A stretch of DNA of 64,000 nucleotides from Paragyromitra xinjiangensis (taxonomy: Eukaryota > Ascomycota > Pezizomycetes > Pezizales > Discinaceae), in contig JBCAMK010000016.1 in assembly GCA_038503065.1 (NCBI GenBank), forward strand, positions 806,001-870,000, given 5' to 3'. Position 1 is the stretch's first letter; every line of letters starts with the position of its first letter. The notes beneath the pieces were generated by a model. That model did no database searches, was not told the origin of the DNA, and saw only the letters and a list, made by a program, of their open reading frames with translations. A program made the translations under genes and the position numbers. Below are positions 22,030 through 31,938 of this stretch, piece after piece.

Positions 22030-22998
22030 CTCCCTTTTCGGACGCCGCCTCAAGGTTTCCAAATACCCTCGCTTTGGACAGGACACCCAATGCACCCACT
22101 GCCTGGCCTTTGGCCACCACCAACAGCGCTGTACCAGCAAGACCCCCATCTGTACCATCTGTGCTGGGCCTCATACAGTGTCAACACACACCTGCGGCAA
22201 ACCTTCCTGCCATGTCAAAGGATCTCCCTGCCTCCATACCCTCCTCCGCTGCGCCAACTGTGGCGAACAACATCGTGGTAACTCCCCTGAGTGCCTCAAA
22301 CTCACAGCTGCAAGACTAGCTGCAAGCGAAAGACAGAATCGCATGCAAATCTAAGTCTCCCCCCACCCTTACGACTTCATCTCCCTTGGCAGTGCTCGGA
22401 TTGTTGGAGGGACGTGCTATAGGCACAAAGCATGTGCTGGTGAAAGCAGAATGCCCTGGGTAGTTTTGTCCTGTGGGAGAGGGCACTAGATCAGGGTATT
22501 AACACATAAACTGAAGAATAGCCGTAGAGGGCTGAGTTGGACCCAGTGGGAGGAATCAGGCAGTTAGTTGCGTTTTGATTTTGTTTTCTGTTTGGTTTTC
22601 TCTATATGTATGTCATATCCGTTTCGGATTTATGCAGTATGAAATATAAATAAATAAATAAATAATGCAGGACTACTTGCATGGCACTGATCAGTCCATA
22701 GTTGCGTCAGGTGTCCGCTAGAATAGTTCTCCCAGTTGCGCCACCTATCAGCCATAGCTGGTGGGGCATGCACAAGTGGATTAGGAACTCAACCGCATAT
22801 CTATGTGTTTGATGTCATCGGAGATCTGCTACAGGCCCGTCAGCCTTAGCACCTGCAGATGTTCCTAACCACCAGGTCAGTGGGGTACTGGTGTTCCCTA
22901 GCATGTGGTAGCTACTTCACTCATGCTGGTCCTTGTACCTCTCCGTCTGCCCGGGTCTATTCTACCTTTCGCATGTAACAGCCTTGTGGGTCTGTTAC

Positions 22999-23153
22999 AC
23001 CTGGAGTGCTTGCTGCTCCTCCGTGTGCCTCCCTGAGGAGGTTGGTCGCAAATCACTCCTCCAGGTAGGCACATATTCTTCATGGGTCTCCCAAGCCTCT
23101 CAGCAATCCCGATTCTCTTGGAGCTCAGGGAGAAAATAATTCATTTTACTGAT
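22999..23153. other. Unassigned sequence between the two X copies
   Basis: No gene seen. It contains a local inverted repeat (CCTGGAGTG at 22999 with CACTCCTCCAGG near 23055). It ends TTTTACTGATG at 23143-23153, which resembles the right end of the CATCAG elements without a matching left end. Confidence 0.3.
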
Positions 23154-23742
23154 GTACAAATGCTGGTGAGCCCCACTACCAGTTACTTTTCTTCATCTTC
23201 AACCAGAGACCTAGTGACAAGAATTACCAAGTTTTGCTTATAACACTTCAGAGTATACCACATGAAAATACTTTCAGATCTCAGCCTGACCTTAGTATAA
23301 GCAACAGCCCTTTTCTTACCTAGCCTTAGTAGCTGTTTAGAGAACCAACCCAGTTATTGCCAGTACTTGTAAAACTGAATCCTAACTGTCTTTACCTTGT
23401 ACTACTTAGCTATGGGAATTGACCAATATTGAACCCTGTTAATGATTATAGGCAAATTCTTTTAGAAGTTTTCTCTCACATTCTATTAAAGTTCTACACT
23501 TCATGCCCAAAAGTTTCTCTTGCACTTGTCTGCCTGTCACAACTGACACGATCTTCATGCCTAGTCTTACTTGCATGGTTCTGATCTTTCCATATTTGCA
23601 TTAAATGTCTGCAGGAACAGCTCTTCCAGTTGCACCACCTATCAGCCATAGCTGATGGGGCATGCACAGGTGGATTAAGAACTAAACTACATTTCTATGA
23701 ATTTGATGTCATTGCTAAACAGCTGCACTCCCATTAGGTATA
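23154..23742 (+). mobile_element. Element X, copy 3: left portion, internally inverted
   Basis: 23154-23361 matches the reverse complement of ~17695-17895, the left part of X. 23361-23742 then matches X in direct orientation (TCTCTCACATTCT; CCACCTATCAGCCATAGCTG; TTTGATGTCATTG). The missing right part (TAGCACCTCCAGATGTTCCT) appears at 53556-53650. So this relic hosts the whole 23743-53555 retroelement chain. Confidence 0.7.
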
Positions 23743-23936
23743 TCTCAAGGAACGAGGTCTTCATCAAGCCCTTCAGTATCCCCGAAGGTGAGCAGTGCTA
23801 CGTGAAGGAGACTTCACTACGATGATTGTACTATGTTTTCCACAGGCCTCATGTAGTGTAAGAATCGAAGTGATTCTGGGGTGCGACAGCAACAGCGACG
23901 ATGATGTTTCTGAAGTAGAAACAGAGATGTTATTTG

Positions 23937-25585
23937 CATCAGCAAAAAAACGGATTGTCGCCCGGTCCACCCAATGCATCAAGCGCCCCAGGCGGTCTGG
24001 GCGGAATATAGCCCTCCCTCAGGCTGTAAAATTTGCTCTTCACGTCTGGGCGACAGCTTACCAGAGGTCGGCATGGGGGCGCCCTAGGTCCAGGAGGCTA
24101 TTCTCTGGGCGACCACGGAGGGTTGACAAGCGTCTGGAGGACAGCGGGGGGAGAGCAGCGCGCCCACAGAATCACATTTTCAGCAGGTTGCCCTATGGTC
24201 TAGTTTGGGAGTTTTCACCTGGCCTGGCACCATATGCTTGTTTACAATCGTTCTATTATTTCTATGGATCTCTATATAGCTCTACATGTACATGTATCTG
24301 TTCTTCGTACTCTACGGGTAGGGGGGGGGTTGAGCATCGAATTGACGGCCTGGCGGAGGCGGCAGAAGCTCAGGCAGCAGATTGACCATATGGCGCAGGC
24401 AGCGGAGGCTGCTGCAGCGAATTGACCATGTGGCACAGGCAGCGGAAGCTCAGGCAGCGGATAGACCATATGGCAGAGGCTGCAGAGGCTGCAGCAGCGA
24501 ATTAACCATATGGCGGAGGCGGAGGAAGCTCAGGCAGCGGATCGACCATATGGCAGAGGCAGCGGAGGCTGCTGCAGCGAATTGACCAATTGGCGGAGGC
24601 GGAGGAAGCTCAGGCAGCGGATCGACGACCTCCAGCAGGCGGCGGAAGCTCAGGCAGCGGATCGACGACCTCCAGCAGGCGGTGGAAGCTCAGGCAGCGA
24701 ATCGACCATATGGCGCAGGCAGCGAATTGATCAATTGGCTGAGGCGGCGGAAGCTCAGGCAGTGAATTGACCATATGGCGGAGGCGGAGGAAGCTCAGGC
24801 AGCGGATCGACGACCTCCAGGAGGCGGCGGAAGCTCAGGCAGCGGATTGACCATATGGCGCAGGCAGCGAATTGACCATGTGGCGCAGGCAGCGGAAGCT
24901 CAGGCAGCGAATCGACCATATGGCACAGGCAGCGAATCGATCAGCATATAGAGCTCACTTAGGCGGAAGCAGAGGAAGCTGAAGCTGCGGATTGAAGCAA
25001 GTCTAGGAGGCATATCCACGGGAGTCAAATAAACGGAATCAAGACGTTACCTGGGAGGTTCTTTGCAAGCAGAGCTCGTTACTTCGAACCTAAATGTCAC
25101 GATGTCAGCGGTACAGCGAGGTAGTGGATGGGTGGAAGTGAATAAGGTATGGGTGGGAGGGAATAGGGGGAAGCAATAGTATGAAGGACGGGAGAGGTGG
25201 AAATTGGTGTCTTATTAGGAGTTGCTTTGGCGACGGCATGGTGACTACTAAGCGATGACTAAGCGACCTGGAGATTTTTGAAAATCGCTAAGTGCCTGGG
25301 GGGAGGCGAGGTGAATTTTGCTAAGTCTTGAGTTTCCAGGGACTTAGCAAAATTCGATGGGTAGAGCCTGCTGGATTTCGCTAAGTGCCACATCCAGGCG
25401 TGGGTGGTCACAGCTGAGCTGCAGCCGAGCGCCAGGAGGCCGGAGCGTTGCGCAGCCTGCGCCCGCACAGGCAAGCACTCAGACCAGCTCGCCTGGGTTG
25501 TAGGGAAGGCCACAAACGCAGCGGGCGGAATATGGCCTTCCGGAAGACAAGAAAGTGTCGGGACGACATTTTTTTTTTGCTGATG
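23937..25585. mobile_element. Element C: CATCAG-ended non-autonomous element with minisatellite
   Basis: The left end is CATCAGCAAAAAAACGG and the right end TTTTTTTTGCTGATG, flanked by TG on both sides. The intact equivalent at 33675-33690 reads TTATTTGTTTAACAG, which proves both borders and the 2-bp duplication. The architecture matches A and B: GC-rich left block, AT-rich/TG-rich spacer, 40-bp minisatellite, GAAAATCGCTAAGTGC block, GC-rich right end. Most of the sequence is clearly diverged from A and B. No transposase. Confidence 0.88.
24340..24950 (+). repeat. 40-bp minisatellite in element C
   Basis: The array is regular: units of 40 bp alternate GCGGAAGCTCAGGCAGCG and GGAGGCTGCTGCAGCGAA, each followed by TTGACCATATGGC. 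At least a dozen units are readable. Periodicity is clearest between 24353 and 24595. Confidence 0.9.
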
Positions 25586-25616
25586 TGTTTAACAGAGTGG
25601 TAGAAGTAAGGTAAGA

Positions 25617-27061
25617 AAGATTAAGATATTTTATTTCGCACTGAAGCAACTAAATGCTTATGGCGCACCAACTCACTACGACTAACTACAGTAATTATGG
25701 TACACTACCAACCGCACATCGCGTTACAGCGCAGGCCATCATCGTAGCACCCCCAGCGGATAATCAAACATAAACGTAGGAGAAAGAGAAATCCAGCCAC
25801 GGAAAACCCAAAACCTACACCAAAGAATACAAACAACTCAATCTAACTACAGTACCTATGGTCCGGATACCAACCGCACGTCCTGTTACAGGGCAGGCCG
25901 AAAGAAGAGAAGCGACGTCAAGTAGGGGAGTCTGGAACACTGGCGAAGTGTTAGACTGTTTGTCAAGGATGGTTTTGACCAAGAGCGAGGGTTGGTCGGT
26001 CGATGGGGTGAGGGAGCAAGCTCCCTCGGTAACAGCGGGTGGTCTTCTGGTTTAAAGTCCCAGCGTGTCCTCTAGTGACTGGAATGGTTTAAGGTCTGCT
26101 TGCGACCATATCGATGAAGGGCGGGATTGAAGTATCCCAACTGAGGAGGGGTAGGTCATGAGTGACCATGGCTATAGGAATGAATGAGACTAACTAAGAC
26201 CGCTAAATACGATCCGAAAGGTACTATGATAGACATGTCATAGTAGTCTCAGTGAAGAGGTAAAGATGCAAATTGAATCCAAATACGATCCCGTAGGTAC
26301 TATGATGGAAAACAAAATGCGAGGGAGGAAGCGAAGAAAGGTAGCCACACAGACGAACTGGTGTGGCGCAGTGGATGGGGTTAGTTAACCGAGGTTAACT
26401 CAGTGAAGATGGGGTGACGTGTCATGCGGCAAATGCCGTGACTTGTCAGGGTCAAACTGGTTCCCTCCACACCAAGGTGAGAGGGGATCGAGGATGGGGT
26501 GAGAGAAAGGACGTGAACGTTTCTCTCGTGTAGACGGGGATGGAGAAAAGATAAATTCTCCGTTCAATCGGGGATGGATTCACGTAGTGAATCCGGTTGT
26601 AATGGTACCACTCTGGCGAAACGAATGAACGATTCGTGAGTGGTGTTGAGGCGGGGTTGTGCTCGCTTGACACAGAAACATCAAGAGTTTGATGGTGACA
26701 CTTCGATAGTGACCATAGGTGATATCGACGTCGACAGAACGCTCAAACGACGGGGGAAACGGTGCGATAGAGGAAGCAATCCTTTAGCGATAAAGGCACT
26801 ATCATCGAGGAGGGAGAAGTTCAGGCATGAACTTCCTCACGAACGCGCGCCCGAAGGTTTGCGTCGCGGAGAGAAGAAACGTTGCTTAAAGAAAGAAGGA
26901 AAAGAACACAACAACGGAAATCCATCGCTTATATACCCCACTTTCCTTTCTATGACTAAGTCATACCACACTCCTTCTATCGGGTGCAACCGAAACCTAA
27001 AGAAAGAGAAAAAAACCGTACACTGCCTCAGTTGCAACCACACCACAATCACATACCCATC
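25617..27061 (-). repeat. 3' block of G, ending in a LINE-type tail
   Basis: This ~1.45-kb block recurs at 52077-53521. A TATATAA box sits on the minus strand near 26930. Inside are two ~40-bp direct repeats (CCAACCGCACATCGCGTTACA / CCAACCGCACGTCCTGTTACA-type) and two AAATACGATCC..TAGGTACTATGAT-type repeats. At its 3' end lies ATAAGCATTTAGTTGCTTC then GCGAAATAAAAT, the same tail as LINEs S, T and Q. I see no reliable gene in it. Confidence 0.6.
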
Positions 27062-28285
27062 CTAATCCTCCGACTTCATTTCATCCATGAAAGTAGCCCC
27101 TCCTCTCAAGCGTGAGCTCCTGCGAACCAGAGGCAAAACATCATTAGGTTTACCGGGATATCGTTGATGGAACACCTCTACCGCCTGTGTCTCTTGATGG
27201 TCTTTTGCTGACTCCCACGTAGGTAGGGCGTAACCAGTCCATTTCACCAACTACTCCAGTTTTTTGTGCTGTAACCGGGAGTCTAGAACCTCATCAATAT
27301 AAAACTCCTCATGGTCGTTGACTTGGATCGGGGGTGGTGGAGGAATCATTTGTCCTGGTAGAGGGTCCATAGCGGTTGGCTTCATAAGGGAAACATGAAA
27401 AACGGGGTGGTATTTGACTGATGTGGGGAGGTCAATCTCGTAGGCATAGGGTGACCCAATTCGTTTGACAGGGTACAGGCCCATCCTTTTCCAATTCAAT
27501 TTCCTTGAAGTCCGTGAGGTGCGTATATTCCTGGCAGACACAAAGACCTGATCCCCGACACGATAAGCAGGGGCTGGGATTCGGTGCCTGTTGGCGCTGG
27601 TTTCATAAACGTCTTGAGCTGTCCGGATCTGTGTTCGGAGGAAGTCCTGAAGTTCTTCCATGCGCTGGGCGAAGTCCTTGGCATTGAGGGCTTGTGGATC
27701 ACGGGATGTTGGCCTTATCAAGGTGTTGAAGCAGGGGTGGTAGCCATAATTGGCAAAGAAGGGTGTAATCCTCGTACTTGCCGATTCTTGATTGTTTGCT
27801 GCAAACTCCACGATTGGTAACCACTTGGCCCAGTCTTCTTGTTGGTAAGAAACGTAGCACCGGAGGTATTGTTCCATGACTGCATTAAGTCGTTCAGTTT
27901 GCCCATCTGTCTCGGGGTGAAAGGAAGTTGACATTCGGGCATTGATCTGCAGTCGTTGGCATAACTCTTTCCAGAACTTGGCAGTGAATTGTGTGCCGCA
28001 GTCGGAGGTGATATGAGAAGGAAGGCAGTGGATTTTCCAAACGTTCCGAAGATATAAATCGGCCACCTGTCTAGCATTCACGGTTGTGTTGCAGGGAATT
28101 AGATGTCTCATCTTTGACAGTCGGTCGACGATAACCATTATCGCATCAAAGCCTTCTGATTCTGGTAATCCCGTGACAAAATCCATTGATAACTCTTCCC
28201 AGGGTCTATTAGGAATAGGTAGGGGGCGTAAAACTCCTTGTGTGCCCTGCGTTGTTGGTTTTGCTCGTTGGCAGACGTGGCAATT
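27062..28285 (-). pseudogene. G pol: integrase core and chromodomain
   Basis: The frame continues from RT after an in-frame TAA (28286-28288) that splits the HHCC zinc finger: [19 protein letters not shown] before, NCHVCQRAKP after. The integrase core shows MDFVTGLPES, HITSDCGTQF and FHPETDGQTERLN (D,D35E-type). After another in-frame TAG at 27251-27253 comes a chromodomain, LVKWTGYALPTWESAKDHQE. The gene ends at TAG 27062-27064. Chromodomain integrases direct insertion towards heterochromatin in chromoviruses. Confidence 0.85.
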
Positions 28286-30067
28286 TTAGATGTAACGACT
28301 GATGTATTCCCTCATCTTTGGCCAGTAAAAATCTCTAGATACCAATTCAAAGGTTTTTTCTGGTCCGGGATGTCCTGCTGCCGGTGCTTTGTGGTATTGT
28401 TTCAGGATCTTGAGGCGAAGTATATCGAAATCAGGGACGAAGAAGCATTGGCAGTATTTGAGGAGCCCGTTGTTGTTGGTGCATTCTGTCAGAGAGATTT
28501 CTTTTGATTGTCTATCTCCCTTCTCTAATGCCCTCAGAATCTTTTCCGGGAATGGGTCAGCTTCATATCCTTCTTTGAATAATGAGAATAAGGTGGCGTC
28601 CAGTTCAGCGGGTTCATTTGATAAAGAACCCACCAACAAACTTAGCTTAGGATCCAAATTCTCCTTTTTTAGCACCACTTGACTCTGGTGTGCCAATCTT
28701 TCATCCCCTTCTTCAGGGAGATCTCCTGATCTCCTTGTTAATGCGTCCGGTTTTCCTCCTTGTTTCCCTGGGCGATAAGTAATAACAAAATTGAAACGTG
28801 AAAGGTACTCAGCCCATCTTGCTTGTCGGCAATTCAACTGTTTTGTAGTCATGAAATATTCCAAATTCTTATGATCCGAAATGACTGAAATGGGGTGTGC
28901 CGCTCCTTCCAATTCAGGTCTCCATTCCTCGAAAGTATGAATAATGGCCAGCAGCTCCTTGTCATATATTTCGTAGTTGCATTCCGCAGGGGAGTGTTTC
29001 TTTGAAAAGAAAGCCACAGGGTGTAAAATTCCATTATCGTCATACTGAGATAGAATGCCAGCAGACACGTAATCAGAAGCGTCGGTTTCCACAAAGATTT
29101 TCTTGTCGGGATCGAAATGCATGAGGATTGGGGCGGTGGTGAAAGCAAGTTTTAATGTGTCAAAGGCTTGCTGTGCTTTAAGGGACCATTCAAACGGGGT
29201 GTCCTTTTTCGTCAACGCTGTAAGGGGGGAAGAAAGATGTGAAAACCCAAATATAAACCGTCGGTAGAAATTTGCAAATCCCAAAAAGGCCTGCACATCT
29301 TTAACCGATTTGGGGGTTCCCCATTGGCGCACTGCTTTTAGTTTCTCTTTGTCCATGCTAATACCATCGGGCGATAGAATTAAACACAAATACTTTGTTG
29401 ACTGTGTATGGAATTCGCATTTCTCAGGTTTGAGGAGGATCCCTTGTTGCTTCAGGGCTTGGAGGACTTTATGAACATGTTCCTTATGTTCTTCCAAGTT
29501 GTCACTATATATCAGGATATCATCAAGATATGCGGTACAAAAGATGTCCAAGTATTCGGTGAGGCAGTCATTGACAAAGCGTTGGAAGGTGCCGGGTGCA
29601 TTGGTGAGTCCAAAGGCCATAACCTTGTACTCATAGAGACCGTAACGGGTGCGAAAGGCCGTTTTCCACTCTTCCCCTTCCGCCATTCGTATTTGGTTGT
29701 AACCCATGCGGAGGTCCAGTTTAGTGTACCATTTTGCCTTGGCCAAACGGTCCAGTGTTTCCCGAATAAGGGGGGAAGTGTAACGGTCTTTAATAGTGAT
29801 GCTGTTTAATCCTCGATAATCGACACATAGGCGGAGGGAACCGTCAGCCTTCTTTACAAAGAGGACCGGAGCTCCGGCTGGTGAAGAGCTAGCCTGAATG
29901 AATCCTTTGCCTAAGTTATTCTCAATGTATTCCTTGAGCACCAAGAGCTCTTCCCTTGACATGCCGTACAGGGGGCCAAAAGGCGGTTCTTTCCCCTCCA
30001 CAAAGGGTATCTTATGGTTGTAGGGGCGGCATGGGGGAAGTCCATTGGCTTTACTTTCATCAAACAT
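28286..30067 (-). pseudogene. G pol: reverse transcriptase and RNase H
   Basis: 593 residues from the element D border. RT motifs are [45 protein letters not shown] and the catalytic YLDDILIYS. RNase H follows with [17 protein letters not shown], ...[12 protein letters not shown] and SDHKNLEYF. The order PR-RT-RNase H-integrase is diagnostic of Ty3/Gypsy. Its start here is artificial: element D separates it from the upstream linker, and the frame is continuous if D plus one TG is removed (249 bp). Confidence 0.9.
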
Positions 30068-30068
30068 G

Positions 30069-30315
30069 CATCAGCAAAAAAAAAAAGTGGCACCCAGTGC
30101 CTCTGAAGGAATGTGGCCATCCAGAAGATCAGGATGCACTGGGTGCCAAAATGATACTGGGTGCCAAAAATATTGTTACCGGATTTGGCTGAATGATAAC
30201 ATACTAAAAGTGAAAAATTGCACCTGGTACTTCTGAAGGAATGTGGTCTTCCAGAAGATCGGGATGCACCTGAAGACCAAAACACACTGGGTGACAATTA
30301 ATTTTTTTGCTGATG
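30069..30315. mobile_element. Element D: 247-bp CATCAG-ended element
   Basis: The left end is CATCAGCAAAAAAAAAA, the right end AATTTTTTTGCTGATG, flanked by TG on both sides. It interrupts Gypsy pol between EFLD and MFDESKA-type residues. The interior holds repeated, partly inverted motifs: GGCACCCAGTGC and GCACTGGGTGCC; TCTGAAGGAATGTGG twice; CCAGAAGATCGGGATGCACC-type twice. No coding capacity. Confidence 0.88.
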
Positions 30316-30317
30316 TG

Positions 30318-30803
30318 TCTAAGAACTCATGATATTCCAATGGAATCCATTTCTTCCATTCTTCTTTGGTGGCTTGTTGATTCAAAATTTTATTGATCTC
30401 ACACAATGAGATGGCATAAATCTGGCAAGTTCGTTTCTTTGTCAGCCAGCTAAAAGCTGCAGCCCCAATGAAATGGACTTTGAGTTTCTCCGGAGGTTGA
30501 ATACCATGAATGGTGACAGGGGATGCGATGGGGGTGCAGTGGGTGCGGCAGTGGCTGGATCCAAAGCCCACAATGTACAATATGGGTGATAGCACTTGAG
30601 GAAATAGGTCTTCCATCGATAACTTCGAGTTGGCGGGGTTTTTGTAAAGGAACAAGGGGAAAATTATGGTGACGCACAAATTCTTCATCCATGAATGCAA
30701 ATCCTGAGGCTCCAGTGTCTAAGAGTGCGTGAGTTTGTATGGGTTTATTCTTACTTGAAAGGTTACACGAAATAACAAAATGTTTCCCATCCAATTGGTC
30801 CTC
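30318..30803 (-). pseudogene. G pol: aspartic protease and linker, frameshifted
   Basis: The protease part shows ALLDTGASGFAFMDEEFVRHH (the DTGA catalytic motif) in one frame. After ~30600 the similarity moves to the adjacent frame (VGFGSSHCRTHC...VTIHGI...), which leads to EFLD at the element D border. One frame change has therefore occurred in the protease. Upstream it is separated from the gag overlap by the solo LTR. After virtual removal of the LTR and one TCCTC (1027 bp), its frame matches the gag -1 frame. Confidence 0.8.
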
Positions 30804-31825
30804 TGTTATACCTATGGCTATAGGCGTGCAGTGGTCTCCCTGTTACCCTACCTACATAGGGAGTTACCCTACCTTCCATTTGGTCACCTTCCCATCTTCG
30901 TTGGACTCCTCTGTGGCTGCCTATTGACTTCTCAGCCTATTCCCAGGCAGTTACCCTGCCTTCCCCGGTTACCCGGCCGTTACCCTGCCTTCAGCAGCGA
31001 GTAGATCGAGAAGGGGGGACACCCGCAAAATATCCGCGTCCTGGAGACTAAAAGTAACCCTTTGGTCGTCAACGGCGCCCTTCCCGCGGAACGCGACCCG
31101 GAGGGTATGTATGAGAGGTCTTCATAGGGCAACTTGGGGCGCCGAGTCACGTGGGCTATTCGGATTAGTCATCAGAGGTCTCCTGCCCGCGCTACGGGGC
31201 TCCAAACACCAGCTGTCACAACAAAACAATATCGTGTAACCACCTACTCGATCGGGCGAACGCAACCGTCGCAAGCGTATCATCGCCACGGCGATCCGAA
31301 GATTACTGAACGAGGGGTAAGCGTCGGAAGTTGGAGATATCGGCTTCGCCGATAGGATGTCGGATAAATGGATAAGCGAGTTAGTTCAATTTGTAATAGT
31401 AGATAGTTTAGTCCGTGGACCCAAGCTACAAAGAACACACAGTAGTAAAGAGGACGGGATATAAATACTCTTACATTAGACATCAATTCTGAGTCGATCA
31501 TCATCGAGGAAGAACGAGCCTTATCAATATTATTTTGTTACCAACATACTTTGTTCCGGAATAAATTCTCCATCATATTGAGTTGTTTAGCATAGCTTCA
31601 CGCCTCAACACTCGTGTCCTTCCTATTGAGAAAGTTCTTTCAACGGAACAGCCACGACCCTTATCTCGCTTAAACTATCGTTGCCTTTGTGCGGTTTATA
31701 AGAAGTTGTCAGGACGTGCGCTCGGGTATTGTGCTACAGATAGTAGCCGGTCGAGTTACAGAGTCTAGAGAGCTATCTAAAGCTTCGCTTAGAATTCAGT
31801 AGTGGTGCGAAGTACCAGTCTTACA
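30804..31825 (+). mobile_element. Solo LTR inside the Gypsy element
   Basis: The sequence starts TGTTATACC and ends GTCTTACA, with a perfect 5-bp duplication TCCTC at 30799-30803 and 31826-31830. On the plus strand it has a TATAAATA box at ~31464 and an AATAAA at ~31561, giving a U3-R-U5 order in plus orientation. At 1022 bp with no internal region, it is a solo LTR left by recombination of another LTR retrotransposon. Its family cannot be told from the LTR alone. Confidence 0.85.
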
Positions 31826-31895
31826 TCCTCCACGCACACGTTTGACACTGAAAACCCCGAAATAGAAAAAACAGACAGAGGAGAAGAAATAGAAA

Positions 31896-31938
31896 CCAGA
31901 GCAGGGTCACAGAGCGACTCTGGTTTTAAAAGTTTAAA
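31896..31938 (-). promoter_or_regulatory. Programmed -1 frameshift signal of G (gag/pol)
   Basis: On the minus strand the gag frame ends TCT TTA AAC TTT TAA, so the canonical slippery heptamer T-TTA-AAC lies just before the stop (31938-31932). An 8-nt spacer follows, and then a CCAGAG..CTCTGG stem (31923-31918 with 31901-31896), with an alternative CAGAG/CTCTG pairing. Slipping -1 enters the frame LLKPESLCDP, which continues to the solo-LTR border and is the protease frame once the LTR is removed. Confidence 0.75.

Larger units (their letters stand above)
18559..22354 (+). pseudogene. LINE 3a ORF1 (gag-like, CCHC), nonsense codon and split by 3b
   Basis: From ATG 18559 (MSSSSSRGRGRGRG, Arg/Gly-rich start) the frame runs to a TAG at 18919-18921, apparently from CAG. 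It then continues in the same frame (YRLYVKQLEREIRRLQKAAR, coiled-coil-like; then the conserved gag domain) to 19730. After LINE 3b it resumes at 22042 with CTHCLAFGHHQQRC, CTICAGPHTVSTHTC and CANCGEQHRGNSPEC, ending at TAA 22352-22354. Layout and knuckles are those of a LINE ORF1 and match the 3b protein closely. Confidence 0.8.
18112..22665 (+). mobile_element. LINE 3a: gag-only non-LTR element, with 3b nested inside
   Basis: It starts CCTACCGACAACAACAAC and ends in (AAAT)n after the hairpin ATCCGTTTCGGAT. Flanks share a diverged ~22-bp duplication (TGCAGGAGTACTTG at 18090, TGCAGGACTACTTG at 22666). It carries a 5' UTR with two related ~120-bp monomers, ORF1 (18559-19730, resuming 22042-22354) and a ~310-bp 3' UTR. 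No ORF2 or RT sequence lies between the ORF1 stop and the 3' end. Confidence 0.8.
17691..22998 (+). mobile_element. Element X, copy 1: small DNA transposon split by LINE 3a
   Basis: The left end is TGTAACGGGGGTGGACC; the right end is TTGTGGGTCTGTTACA. Without the nested LINEs (18112-22665) it is ~750 bp and has no coding capacity. Its right ~275 bp matches the terminus of the Plavaka-type element. Its left ~200 bp recurs inverted at 23154-23361. It interrupts the gag-like frame to its left. I could not find a clear target duplication, so the borders are from sequence comparison only. Confidence 0.6.
23742..25616 (-). mobile_element. G': second copy of the G 5' segment (S1), split by element C
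   Basis: 23742-23936 plus 25588-25616 match 33480-33703, the 5' segment of the Gypsy element G, at roughly 90% identity. G' stops exactly where X copy 3 sequence begins. It is either the 3' LTR of G (a ~224-bp LTR) or the 5' start of another G copy joined to the 3' tail of G. The ends are not TG..CA and no clear polypurine tract precedes it, so the LTR reading is unproven. Confidence 0.55.

Noticed and set aside
23143..23153. TTTTACTGATG as the end of another CATCAG element
   Set aside because: No matching left end or dinucleotide duplication was found nearby. It could be a remnant, but this is unsupported.
25612..27061. The 1.45-kb block as the 3' LTR of G
   Set aside because: No copy of it lies upstream of gag, and it ends in a LINE tail. 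Only the 224-bp S1 segment is repeated at both sides, so an LTR of this length is not supported.
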